A stretch of 64,000 nucleotides of DNA from positions 992,001 through 1,056,000 of the forward strand of contig NZ_BCQS01000003.1 of NCBI RefSeq assembly GCF_001552195.1, given 5' to 3'. Source of the stretch: Actinomadura latina NBRC 106108 (GTDB taxonomy: Bacteria; Actinomycetota; Actinomycetes; Streptosporangiales; Streptosporangiaceae). The notes beneath the pieces are model-generated. The model saw only the letters and a program-made list of their open reading frames with translations. It had not been told where the DNA came from and ran no database searches. Of this stretch, positions 8,824 through 17,804 are shown piece after piece. The position numbers and the translations under genes are program-made. Each line of letters begins with the position of its first letter. Position 1 is the first letter of the stretch.

Positions 8824-9636
8824 GTGGCTCGCGTCAGAGACCCCCTCGACCCCAAGATCTCGCTGTGGCATTTTCTGGCCTATGCCCTGCGCTTTGAGCG
8901 CGAGAAGCACGGCCTCTCCCTGGCCCAGTGCGGAGAGATCATCAGTGCCGCTCGCTCGACTGTTTCCAACATCGAGGCGGGCAGGCTCAAGCTCGGCGAT
9001 GACCAGGCCAGAAAGCTCGACGTGCGGTACAACACCCCGCGCATGTTCGAGCTGCTGATCTTCTTCGCCAATACGTCCCATGATCCGGATTGGTTCCGGC
9101 AGTACACCGAGTACGAATCCAAAGCCGAAATCATCCGGATCTACCAGGGGCAGGTGATACCCGTCCCATTGCAGACAGAGGACTATGCGCGAGCGTTCCT
9201 TACCGTGGCCGGTGTCAAAGACGTCGACCGAGCGTTGGCGGCGCGGGTCGCTCGGCAGGACGTGATCTTCGAGCGTCCGAATCCGCCCGTTCTACTCGTT
9301 CTGCTGGATGAGGACGCCATAGATCGTCCAGTGGGCGGAATCGACGTGATGAGGGCGCAACTCCAGCAACTGCTTGATCTCGGTGAGCGGCCGGATGTGA
9401 TCATCCGTGTCGTCCCCAGGAGGGTGGGAGCGCACATCGGCCTCAACGGGCCGTTCCAGGTCATGAGCCTCGAGGCCGACGTCGCATACATCGGTGCCTT
9501 CCATGGTGGGCGATTGGTCCAAGATCCTGTGGAAGTGCGGGAGCTCGCCGTAGATTTCGAGATGATCGGGGCGAAGGCGCTGAGTGAGGACGCGTCCAGG
9601 ACCCTGATCTTTGAGATCATGGAAGGTTTCTCATGA
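8824..9636 (+). CDS. XRE-family regulator with DUF5753 (WhiJ-like)
   Basis: 270 residues from the GTG at 8824, with GGGAGG 4 bases before it. A longer frame exists upstream but would cross the operator region. Residues about 10-70 are a Cro/C1 helix-turn-helix (FEREKHGLSLAQCGEIISAARSTVSNIE is split over two helices). The rest is DUF5753, with its typical YQGQVIPVPLQTEDYARA, RQDVIFERPNPPVLLVLLDE and PFQVMSLE blocks. The stop overlaps the DUF397 start (ATGA). Such regulators act with a small DUF397 partner in development or defence switching. The ligand is unknown. Confidence 0.9.
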   Translation: MARVRDPLDPKISLWHFLAYALRFEREKHGLSLAQCGEIISAARSTVSNIEAGRLKLGDDQARKLDVRYNTPRMFELLIFFANTSHDPDWFRQYTEYESKAEIIRIYQGQVIPVPLQTEDYARAFLTVAGVKDVDRALAARVARQDVIFERPNPPVLLVLLDEDAIDRPVGGIDVMRAQLQQLLDLGERPDVIIRVVPRRVGAHIGLNGPFQVMSLEADVAYIGAFHGGRLVQDPVEVRELAVDFEMIGAKALSEDASRTLIFEIMEGFS

Positions 9637-9827
9637 CGATCTACTGGCGCAAGAGTTCCCGCAGCGGAAGCGCGACCGATGAGGCGTGTGTCGAGTTGGC
9701 CGCGTTGCCCGGGGGAGTCGGGGTCAGGGACTCCAAGGATCCGGACGGCGCACGGCTGGTCGTGAACCGGACCCAGCTTGGAAGCCTGTTGCACGCGATC
9801 AAGGAGGGGACCCGCGACCGGGCCTGA
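9633..9827 (+). CDS. DUF397 small protein
   Basis: 64 residues with the full DUF397 pattern: WRKSSRSGS, then ACVELAAL, then VGVRDSKDPDGARLVV. It is coupled to the XRE-DUF5753 gene by an ATGA overlap. DUF397 proteins are paired with this regulator family across actinomycetes and are thought to modulate it. The pair is convergent with the long eccC gene. Confidence 0.9.
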   Translation: MTIYWRKSSRSGSATDEACVELAALPGGVGVRDSKDPDGARLVVNRTQLGSLLHAIKEGTRDRA

Positions 9828-9890
9828 CGGGGAGCAGCGGCCGGTTTGGGGGCGAGAGACTCCTTCCAAGACCGGCTGGCTCGATGGGGG

Positions 9891-12800
9891 TTAGTCGGTG
9901 CTGGTGGGGGGTGGGAGGGCTACCTGGATTTGGGTGGTGACTCCGGTGGCCACGAAGAGGCCGCGGCCCGTGGGGCCGCCCAGGGGGGCGTTGCGGGGGA
10001 GGCGGAGGCCGAACAGGTCGCCGTCGTCGGGGGAGTCGATGGACAGCAGGACGCCGGACCGGGAGCGGCGGGTGTCGGACAGGAAGCCGCGGTAGCCGCG
10101 GCCCAGGTCGGCCGTGGTGCCGCCGATGACGACGGCGTGCTCGCCGTCGCGGGCGGTGCGGAGGACGTCGCGGAGGGCGTCGTCCAGGTCCGTTTCGTCG
10201 AGGAGTTCGGCGTCGTCGACGATGACGGCGTAGCGGTGCTCGTCGCCGATGGCGTCGGCGAGGTCGTCCGGGTCGGCGTCGGAGGTGAGGAGGCCGAGGA
10301 CGCCGGGGCGGCTGGCGAGGAGGCGGAGGGGGGAGCGGCGGGGTGTGACCAGGACCACCGGGACGAGGCCGCCGCCCACGGACGGGTCGAGGAGCGAGTG
10401 GACGATCGTGCGGAGGGTGGTGGAGCGGCCTGAGCGGGGCGGGCCCGCGACGGCGAAGCCGGGGCCCTCGTTGAGGAGGTCGACGCCGACGGGGGCGAGG
10501 GTGTCGCCGCCGACGCCGACCAGGGCCCAGAGGGGGGACGGGGCGGTGAACTCCGGGTCGAGCGACATGGCCTCGCGGTAGGTGACGCGGACCGGCAGTT
10601 CGTCCACGTGGAGGGGGCGTTGGCGGCGGGGGAGGCGGCCGTAGCGGGAGACGCAGGTGCGGGCTATCTCTTGAAGTACCGCCACCTGGGACGTGCCGGA
10701 CGGGTCGTCCCCTAGCAGGCCCACCTGGGATTCGCGCGGGGGTGCGCCGGGGACGGTCGGTTCCAGGGCGCGGCCGGGGGGCATCGCGGCGGGGGACCTG
10801 CTTGTCCTGGAGGCCGCCGTAGCCGTAGTCGTTCGGGTCGGCCATGCGCAGGAGGAGGCGGCGGTCGAAGACGGTGGAGACCTGTCCGCCGAGGCCGGAG
10901 CGGTCGCCGGTGAAGACGGCGCGGAGGCCGACGGCGGCGCCCTCGCGCAGGAGGCGGATGACCTGGTCGACGAGGCGGCCGTAGTCGTAGTGCTCGAACG
11001 CGCCGACGAAGCCCTCCCAGCGGTCGAGGAGCAGCACCATCCAGGGGAGGCGGTCGGTGGCGGCGACGGCGGTGCGCTGCTCGGCGAGGGACGCGAAGCC
11101 GGCCTCGGCGAGGAGCTGCTGGCGGCGGGCGACCTCGGCGGTCAGCGCGGTGAGCAGGCGCTCGCAGCGGTCGAGCTGGTCGCGGGTGACGACGGCGCCG
11201 CAGTGCGGCAGGGAGATCAGCGGGAGCAGCGCGTTCGCGCCGCAGTCGATCGCGTACAGGTGGGCGTCGTAGGGGGAGCAGGACACCGCCAGGGAGCCCG
11301 CGATGGTGCGCAGCGCGGTGGATCGGCCCGACTGGGCGGACCCGGCGAGGTAGAGGTGGCCGCCGGACGCGAGGTCCAGCGCCAGTTCCTCGCGGGACTG
11401 GACGGCGGGCAGGTCGGTGATGCCGAACGGGATCGGCGGGACGTCCACGACGGAGCCGCCGGCGGCGGTGCGGGGGGTGAGCCGCACCTGTTCGGGCAGC
11501 GGGTTCAGCCACGGGGACGGCTGCCGGCCGATGCCGGCGCGGCGGGCGGCCTCGTCGATCGCCTGGACGAGGACGCCCAGGTCGGTGGCCATGGTGGAGT
11601 CGTCGGCGGCCTCGCGGGGCGCGGGCAGCGGGTGGCCGAGGCCCTGCCAGGGGAGCGGGAGGATCGTCGGGCCGCCGGCGGCGGCGGTGCCGGGGCGGCG
11701 GCCCCCGATCCGCGCGGACTGGACGGCGTGCGGCGACGACACGCCGGAGCGGACGTAGCACCGGCCGGGGGTGGACTTGGAGATCTGCGCGGCGTCGGGC
11801 GAGTCGAGGACGTCGGTGGATTCGTCCGGGTCGGTGACGCGCAGCGCGATCCGCAGGTTGGTGTTGGCGCGGATGTCGGCGGTGACGACACCAGCGGGAC
11901 GCTGCGTCGCGAGGATCAGGTGCACGCCGAGGGACCGGCCGCGGCGCCCGATGTCGACCAGGCCGGTGACGAAGTCGGGCAGTTCGGTCACCATGGCGGC
12001 GAACTCGTCGATCACGAGGACGAGGCGCGGCATGGCCGGCAGCCCGGGGTCGGTGATCCGGACGTCGTTGTAGTCGTCGACGTCCTTGGCGCCCGCTTCG
12101 AGCAGGATCTCCTCGCGGCGGCGCAGTTCGGCGGCGAGGGATTCGAGGGCGCGTTCGGTGGCGTGCCCGTCCAGGTCGGTGACCATGCCGACGGTGTGCG
12201 GGAGGCGGGCGCAGTCCTTGAACGCGGCGCCGCCCTTGTAGTCGATGAGGACGAAGGTCATCTCGTCCGGGCGGTTCGCCACGGCGAGTGATGCGATGAG
12301 CGTCTGCAGCAGTTCCGATTTGCCCGCACCGGTGGTTCCCGCGATGAGACCGTGCGGGCCGTCCGTCCGGAGGTCGACCTCGTAGGGCTGTCCTGAGCCG
12401 AGCCCTATGGGGACGCGGGTGGTGCGCCCGCCCGTCCGGCTCCACGACTGGAGGACGTGCTCGGCCGTGGGCTCGGGCATGTCGAGGACGTCGAGAAGCC
12501 GCACGTCGGCCGGAATGGAGTCTTCGGCGTCCTCGCGGGACACGTCCCGGACGGGGGCCAGCGCGCGCGCCACCCGGTCGGACCACGTCGCTGAAACCTG
12601 GTCGGCGACCACAGGACCGACGGCTTCGAGCCCCTGACCTTGGAGCCGGATGAGCGAAGGCCATTGCGGCTCCCACGCGGCGACCGCCTGGCACTCTTCC
12701 GGGAGGAGACGTTCCTCGTCGTCCACGCAGATGGCGTAGAGGCCGTATTCGGCACCTCGTGACAGGAGCATCGGCATGCCGGGTATGCGACGCAACGCGC

Positions 12801-14367
12801 GCGCGCCGTCCAGCACGATCAGGATGTTGTACGGGACGGAAGGCCCCCCGGCCTGCCCGAAGAACGGCGATTCCGACTGTGCGGCACGCCGCCGTTCCGT
12901 CAGCCGGATCGCGAGTTCGGTGACGCGGTGCGCGGCCGATTCCGGGTCGGTGCCGACGAGGGCGACGCAGTCCTCGCCTTCGCGCGGCGCGCAGTGCGGC
13001 AGCCAGCGCACCCAGTTCCACTCGGTGCCGGCCCGCTGCTCCGCGGACAGGACGACGATCGCCAGGTCGCGGGGGCTGTGCAGGACGGCGGCCTGCGCGA
13101 CCAGCCACCGCGCCAGTCCGCGCGACGCGTGCCGCGGGCCGGTCAGCCCGATGACGCCCAGCTCGCCGAGCGGCAGCGCCACCGGGACCTGCCGGGCGGC
13201 CGGAATCGGCACGTCGCCGGGCTCGCCGGTCAGCTCGATGCGGGCGGGCAGGTCGGCGAGGCCGACGCGCAGGTGCAGGACGTCGGCGTCGTCGCGGCGC
13301 CGCTCCCACAGGCGCCGCCGCGGCCCGGTCGCGGTGAGCAGCACCTCGGCGGGGTCGGGGTGCAGGGCGCGCCGCTCGGCCTCGTCCGCGCGCCGCAGCC
13401 GCTCCATCTCGCCGTCGAACTCGCCCGATTTCTGGTGGTAGTCCTTCAGCGCCTTCTTGTACGACTTGCGGCCGTGCAGCCGGTCGCCGATCCACTCGCC
13501 GACCGTCATCACCGGCCACGCCAGCGCGAACAGCGCCCACCACCACTGGCCGAGCGCGAACGCCATGACGAGCCCGAACGCCGAGAACAGCAGGGCGCCG
13601 AACAGCCGGAGCCGCTCGCGTGGGTTCCGCTCGGGGCGCTTCGGGACGTCCAGCGTCCGCGCGTGCCGCGCCGGGCGCAGCCGGGGCGGCCGGTTGAACG
13701 CCAGGCCGCCCTCGGGCAGCGGCTCCAGGTGGGTGTCGGGCGCGGCGCTCGGCGCGAGCGTCAGCACGCTGCCGCCCACCGACAGCATCCCGCCCACCGG
13801 CCAGATCGTCTTCGCGCCGAGCGGGGTCCCGTCCAGCGCGGCGGAGCTCTGCATCGTCATCGCGGACGGCTCGACCTCGACGGCCTCCCGCCCGACCGTG
13901 AGCCGCAGGGACCGGGCCGGGACGGACGGGTCGTCGAGCACCACGTCCACGTCCCGCCCGGACCCGATCGTGCTGGTGCCGAGGCCGAGCCGGTGCACCG
14001 ACCCGGCCGCCGGGCCGCCGGCGACCCGCACCTCGACGAGGCCGGTCGGCTCGGCGAGCACGGTGGCGGCGGCGCCGCGCTGCTCGACCGCCACGACGGC
14101 GCCGTCCCGCAGTTCCTTGACGGCGAGGGCCTGCGGGTCGAGCATCCGGCCGTCCATCCACAGGGCCTTGCGCGGGCCGTGCCCGTCCCTGACCCCGTCT
14201 TTCGCGAGGAGGGCCGCCTTGGAGAACCGGGGCGCCAGGGCCGGCGCGGGGCCGTCCAGGGTGGCGGCGAGCGACTGCGCGACCCCGCCCACGGTGACCT
14301 CGGAATCGACATTTATCACAACATCGCGAGGTCCTCCGCCGGTCAGCGCCGTGAACGAGATCCGCAT
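9891..14367 (-). CDS. eccC: FHA-type EccC/EssC-like type VII secretion ATPase, frameshifted
   Basis: A large membrane FtsK/SpoIIIE ATPase that drives type VII secretion. In order it has a ubiquitin-like start, an FHA-like domain (about residues 110-215), two membrane segments (about 250-290), a first ATPase with an intact P-loop GTTGAGKS near 676 and Walker B LVLVIDEF near 782, a second ATPase with a degenerate P-loop (GSAQSGRST, near 1014), and a third with GPPRSGRST. The FHA start resembles Firmicutes EssC and actinomycete orphan EccCs. The frame breaks near residue 1190. The third ATPase continues in another frame from about 10790 to 9891, and one extra base in a run of five G (10791-10795) explains it. 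Without repair the gene runs on to 9799 as a Pro/Arg-rich tail. The full product would be about 1,490 residues. No EccB, EccD, EccE or MycP gene is nearby. Confidence 0.85.
10791..10795 (-). other. frameshift site in eccC
   Basis: On the minus strand GTC CCC C precedes GCC GCG ATG. With one C fewer the frame reads VPAAMPPGRALEP and joins the intact third ATPase domain. As given, it reads VPRRDAPRP. The cause may be a sequencing or assembly error, a real mutation, or +1 slippage at CCC-C. Confidence 0.75.
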
Positions 14368-14373
14368 CCGAGC

Positions 14374-14399
14374 CTCCGACGTCCGATGGTCGATCGGAG
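14374..14399 (-). promoter_or_regulatory. hairpin covering the eccC ribosome binding site
   Basis: CTCCGA (14374-14379) and TCGGAG (14394-14399) form a 6-bp stem with a 14-base loop between the SDR stop and the eccC start. On the minus strand the right arm contains the GGAGG Shine-Dalgarno sequence of eccC, so the hairpin could act as a weak terminator or hide the site. Confidence 0.35.
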
Positions 14400-14404
14400 C
14401 CAGC

Positions 14405-15346
14405 TTAATTACCCACGCCTTCCGACTTCCGGTAGGCGGCGACGATCGTTTTGAGGGCGTCGTCCATCGGCGTCGGAGCCATCCCGAACGTCGCCTGAAA
14501 CGCGGAAGAGTCGAGAATGTACGGCTTGTCGAACTGGTAGCGGGTTTCCCGCAACTCCTTCAGCATCGGCGAGACCAGCCCGAGCGCGCTGAACGCGGCG
14601 CGCGGCACCTGGTGGACCCGCGGCGCCGGCGCGCCGGCGATCGCGCACAGCCGCTCCGCGACCTCCAGCGTGGACACGGCCGGGCCCGTCGGGACGTGCC
14701 ACGGCCGGCCCCACGCCCGCTCGTCCGTCCCCGCGATGGCGAGGGCCTCGGCGACGTCCGGCAGGTACGTCCAGGCGTGCGGGACGGACGGGTCGCTGAA
14801 GTACGCCACCCGCTTGCCCGCCAGCAGCGGCTTCACGAACCGCGTCTCGCCGATGTACGCCTGGTCGGTGCTGCGCGGCCCGTAGTAGTCGGACGGGCGG
14901 AGCTCGGTCATCCGGATGCGCCCGGCCCTGTGCGCCGCGAGGGCGTCCTCCCACATCCTCGCCCGCACCCGGCCCTTGGTGCCGGGCGCGGAGAGCGGCA
15001 GGTCCTCGGTCATCGGCCCGTCCACCGGCCCGTACACGTACAGGTTGCTCAGCGTCACCAGCACCGCCCCGGTGTCCTCGGCGGTCCCGAGGAAGGACGA
15101 CGCCATCGGCGGCCAGTCCTGCGCCCACCGGTGGTACCGCGGGTTCACGCAGTTGTAGAGCGCGTCGGCTCCCTTGGCGACGTCGGTCAGCCGGGCCTGG
15201 TCCGCGACGTCGGCGGCGACCCGCTCGACCCCTTCGGGCCCCGACCCGGACCGCGTCACGACGACGACGTCGTGCCCCCGGCGGACGAGCCGCTCGGCCA
15301 GATGCGCTCCGACCTGCCCGGCTCCGACGATCACGTGCTTCCCCAT
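14405..15346 (-). CDS. NAD(P)-dependent epimerase/SDR-type oxidoreductase
   Basis: 313 residues of the extended/atypical short-chain dehydrogenase family. The N-terminal Rossmann motif is VIVGAGQVGAHLAERL (residues about 5-20), followed by a strand ending VVVVTRSGSG, which suggests NADP(H) use. The active-site-like SDYYGPRS near residue 158 carries the Tyr but the spacing to a Lys is unusual. The substrate is unknown. AAGGAG precedes the ATG. It lies 34 bases after the SRPBCC gene and is probably co-transcribed with it under the divergent TetR regulator. Confidence 0.85.
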   Translation of the reverse strand: MGKHVIVGAGQVGAHLAERLVRRGHDVVVVTRSGSGPEGVERVAADVADQARLTDVAKGADALYNCVNPRYHRWAQDWPPMASSFLGTAEDTGAVLVTLSNLYVYGPVDGPMTEDLPLSAPGTKGRVRARMWEDALAAHRAGRIRMTELRPSDYYGPRSTDQAYIGETRFVKPLLAGKRVAYFSDPSVPHAWTYLPDVAEALAIAGTDERAWGRPWHVPTGPAVSTLEVAERLCAIAGAPAPRVHQVPRAAFSALGLVSPMLKELRETRYQFDKPYILDSSAFQATFGMAPTPMDDALKTIVAAYRKSEGVGN

Positions 15347-15380
15347 GGTCTCTCTCCTTCTCGCTGGTTCCCGTGCGCTG

Positions 15381-15854
15381 TCAGGCGCGGGTTTCGAGGT
15401 GGTCCTTCAGGGCGGCCAGGCGGGTCTCGTGGCCGGCGCGGAGCTTGTGCGGCGGGTAGACGCGGTGGACGAGCGGGCCGTCCAGCGATTCCTGGACGGT
15501 GACGCGGGTGCGGCCGTCCTCCTCGGCCAGGACCAGGCGGTCCACGGCCCGGTAGCGGGCGAGGAAGGAGCCCGTCCAGCTCAGCTCGCGGCCCGGGTCG
15601 ACCACGGCGAACCGGGAGCGCAGCGGCGTGCCGTTCTGGGTCCAGCGGAACTCGCGGCCCGGTTCGACGGCGTCCAGGGCGCGCAGCCGGAAGCCGGGCG
15701 CCCAGGTCTCCCAACCGCGCAGGTCGGCGAGGACGTCCCAGACCCGGGCGGGTGAGGCGTCGATCAGGACGCTGGACGTGTTGGTGACGGGCGCGGACTC
15801 GTCGATCCGGCCGCGCAGCGCGTACTCGTCGTGCAGGGTCGCCAGGCTCGGCAT
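15381..15854 (-). CDS. SRPBCC (START-like) family protein
   Basis: 157 residues from the ATG at 15854, which has AAGGAGG at good spacing. The longer upstream frame would cross the operator region. The fold signature is SSVLIDASPARVWDVLADLRGWETWAP near residues 27-55, then alternating strands and a C-terminal helix (GHETRLAALKDHLETRA). Such proteins bind hydrophobic ligands or act as cyclases or ring-modifying enzymes. The ligand is not predictable. It is first in a leftward pair with the SDR gene and divergent from a TetR regulator, which suggests ligand-induced expression. Confidence 0.8.
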   Translation of the reverse strand: MPSLATLHDEYALRGRIDESAPVTNTSSVLIDASPARVWDVLADLRGWETWAPGFRLRALDAVEPGREFRWTQNGTPLRSRFAVVDPGRELSWTGSFLARYRAVDRLVLAEEDGRTRVTVQESLDGPLVHRVYPPHKLRAGHETRLAALKDHLETRA

Positions 15855-15886
15855 GACCGCCTCCTTGTGGTTCAGTGCTCCACTAT

Positions 15887-15935
15887 GAGAGCAATGCTCT
15901 CTCCAGAGAGCGGCGATGTCAAGAGCAGCGCTCTC
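15887..15935. promoter_or_regulatory. two TetR operator palindromes
   Basis: A perfect palindrome GAGAGCA-A-TGCTCTC lies at 15887-15901. A near copy AAGAGCA-G-CGCTCTC lies at 15921-15935 (two mismatches to the first arm pattern). The centres are 34 bases apart between the divergent SRPBCC and TetR genes, as expected for autorepression and control of the SRPBCC-SDR pair. Confidence 0.75.
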
Positions 15936-15967
15936 GATTTTGTGCGTCGCTCTGCTAATCTCGGACC

Positions 15968-16696
15968 ATGAGCGCAGGTCGTACGGCACGGGAGCGGGTT
16001 CGGGCGGAGCTGATCCGGGAGATCACCGGGATCGCGAGACGGCAGCTGGCGACGGCGGGCGCGGCGGGGCTGTCGCTGCGCGCGGTCGCCCGCGAGATGG
16101 GCATGGTGTCGTCGGCGATCTACCGGTACTTCCCGAGCCGCGACGACCTGCTGACCGCCCTGATCATCGACGGCTACAACGCCGTCGGAGAGGCCGTCGA
16201 GCGGGCCGACGCGAAGGCCGCCGCAACGGCCGGCGCGAAGGCCGGCGCAGACGACGACTTCGCCGGACGGTGGCTGGCCGTGTGCAGGGCGGTCCGCGAG
16301 TGGGCGCTCGAGCATCCGCACGAGTACGCCCTGCTGCACGGCTCGCCGGTGCCCGGCTACAAGGCGCCGCAGGACACCGTCCCCGCCGCCATCCGCGACA
16401 CGGTCGTCTTCACGCGGATCATCTCCGAGGCCCATGCCGCGGGCGCGCTCGAACCCGCGGGCCCGTGCCCTCCCCCGCCGCCTTCGCTCGCCGAGGACTT
16501 CGCCCGCGCGCGCGCCGCGCTGACCATGGACATTCCCGACGACGTGATCGCTCGGGCCTTCACCGCATGGTCCGGTCTGTACGGAACGGTCAGCTTTGAA
16601 TTGTTCGGGCAATTCAACAATGTGATCGAGGAGCGGGCCGCCTACTTCGACCACTCGATGGCCCTGCTCGGCCGCCTCGTCGGCCTGCGGCCGTGA
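15968..16696 (+). CDS. TetR-family transcriptional regulator
   Basis: 242 residues. The N-terminal helix-turn-helix (GLSLRAVAREMGMVSSAIYRYFPSRDDLL) spans residues about 37-65. The long C-terminal ligand domain, with an Ala-rich insert at about 80-95 and a WLAVCRAVREWALEHPHEYALLHGSPVPGY block, matches the WHG/TetR_C_13-type regulators common in actinomycetes. It is divergent from the SRPBCC-SDR pair across two clear palindromes, so it most likely represses both itself and those genes. The inducer is unknown. Confidence 0.9.
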   Translation: MSAGRTARERVRAELIREITGIARRQLATAGAAGLSLRAVAREMGMVSSAIYRYFPSRDDLLTALIIDGYNAVGEAVERADAKAAATAGAKAGADDDFAGRWLAVCRAVREWALEHPHEYALLHGSPVPGYKAPQDTVPAAIRDTVVFTRIISEAHAAGALEPAGPCPPPPPSLAEDFARARAALTMDIPDDVIARAFTAWSGLYGTVSFELFGQFNNVIEERAAYFDHSMALLGRLVGLRP

Positions 16697-16923
16697 CGCC
16701 GGGGGCCCTCCGGAGGTGTCCAGCATGTGGTCAGTGACGGATGTGACTGGTGGTAAGTAGTCATGTGATCAACGAATTCGCAGGTCATCGCGGTACGCCC
16801 GGATACGGAACGGCTTCACTCCACCGAATCCATTGACGGGACCTTGCCGCCCCCGCAAGCATGGATCGCTCGGTGTGCGCGGACACCGTCCGACGGGGTC
16901 CGCGAGAGGGCGGGAAGGAGCGC

Positions 16924-17802
16924 GTGGGCAGCGCGATGAAGGCCAACCAGTCGACCGTCTCGGGCGGTGGCGCGGCGGGGTCGTCCGGCGGGACGGCGGG
17001 GCTCGGCCGATCGGGGCTCGGCACCTCGGGGGGCCAGCGGCTCCCCAGTTCGCCGCGCGAGCGCAAGCCGGCGCTGGCGGCGCTCGCGGTGCTGCTGATC
17101 CTCGGCGGCGCCCTCGCCAGCGCCTACCTCGTGGTGGCGAGCGGCGAGCGGGTGTCGGCGATCCGCGTCGCGCAGCCGGTCGCGGCCGGGCAGCAGATCC
17201 CGGCGAGCGCCCTCGAAGAGGTGCAGATCGGTGACACCGGGATCCAATACCTCAGCTGGGCGGAACGGGAGAAGGTGACCCGGCACATCGCGGCCGTCCC
17301 GCTGGTGCAGGGCGCGCTGCTGACCAACGGCATGATCAGCCCGGAGACCGCGCCGCAGAACGGCCGGGTGATCGTCGGGCTCGCGCTCAAGGCCGGCCAG
17401 ATGCCGTCCGGCAAGGTGATCGAGGGCAGCCACGTCGCCCTCTACGCGGTCGGCGGCGGGCAGAACGGCGGCCCGCGCGCCGGGACCGTCCTCGCCCAGG
17501 ACGCCGTCGTGGTCGGCATCGGCGCCGCGGACGACGGCGGCCCGACCCGGCTGCGCTCCGACCAGACCAGCGTGGACGTCGCCGTCCTCCCGGCGGACGC
17601 TGCGCAGGTGACGCAGGCCGCCTCCGCCGGAGCGGTCGCGCTCGCGCTCATACCGCCCGGGACGAAGGTGGCCGCGCAGCCCAGGCAGGGCGCCGAGCAG
17701 CCGTCCGGCGGCGGCGTCGAACCCGTACCGGGCGGCACACCGAATCCTGGCGGCACACCGAATCCGGGCGGCACGCAGGGCCAAGGCACGGGCGGTAACT
17801 GA
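16924..17802 (+). CDS. CpaB/RcpC-like SAF-domain protein of the Tad pilus locus
   Basis: About 292 residues. A flexible Gly/Ser N-terminus leads to one membrane segment (about 48-69, AALAVLLILGGALASAYLVV). A SAF domain follows (VAQPVAAGQQIPASALEEVQIG), as in CpaB/RcpC proteins that assemble Flp pili. The C-terminus is a low-complexity GGTPNP repeat. GTG at 16924 follows GGAAGGAG closely; ATG codons at 16861 and 16936 are alternatives, so the start is uncertain. It opens the Tad operon, and 2 bases separate its stop from the next start. Confidence 0.75.
   Translation: MGSAMKANQSTVSGGGAAGSSGGTAGLGRSGLGTSGGQRLPSSPRERKPALAALAVLLILGGALASAYLVVASGERVSAIRVAQPVAAGQQIPASALEEVQIGDTGIQYLSWAEREKVTRHIAAVPLVQGALLTNGMISPETAPQNGRVIVGLALKAGQMPSGKVIEGSHVALYAVGGGQNGGPRAGTVLAQDAVVVGIGAADDGGPTRLRSDQTSVDVAVLPADAAQVTQAASAGAVALALIPPGTKVAAQPRQGAEQPSGGGVEPVPGGTPNPGGTPNPGGTQGQGTGGN
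17731..17775 (+). repeat. 18-bp tandem repeat in the cpaB-like gene
   Basis: Two and a half nearly exact copies of GGCGGCACACCGAATCCN encode GGTPNP repeats. Such a run can change copy number by slippage. Confidence 0.8.
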
Positions 17803-17804
17803 CG

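Noticed and set aside
9799..10790. Pro/Arg-rich continuation of the eccC frame past the frameshift
   Set aside because: Its composition is that of an out-of-frame reading, while the overlapping frame encodes a proper third ATPase domain.
10693..12291. Long plus-strand frame opposite eccC
   Set aside because: It is a shadow of the strongly GC-biased eccC codons, with no family motif and a Gly/Ala/Val/Asp-only composition.
16697..16923. GTGAC-GGAT-GTGAC direct repeat before the Tad operon as an operator
   Set aside because: The repeat is short and no regulator of known site preference is adjacent; it may be chance.
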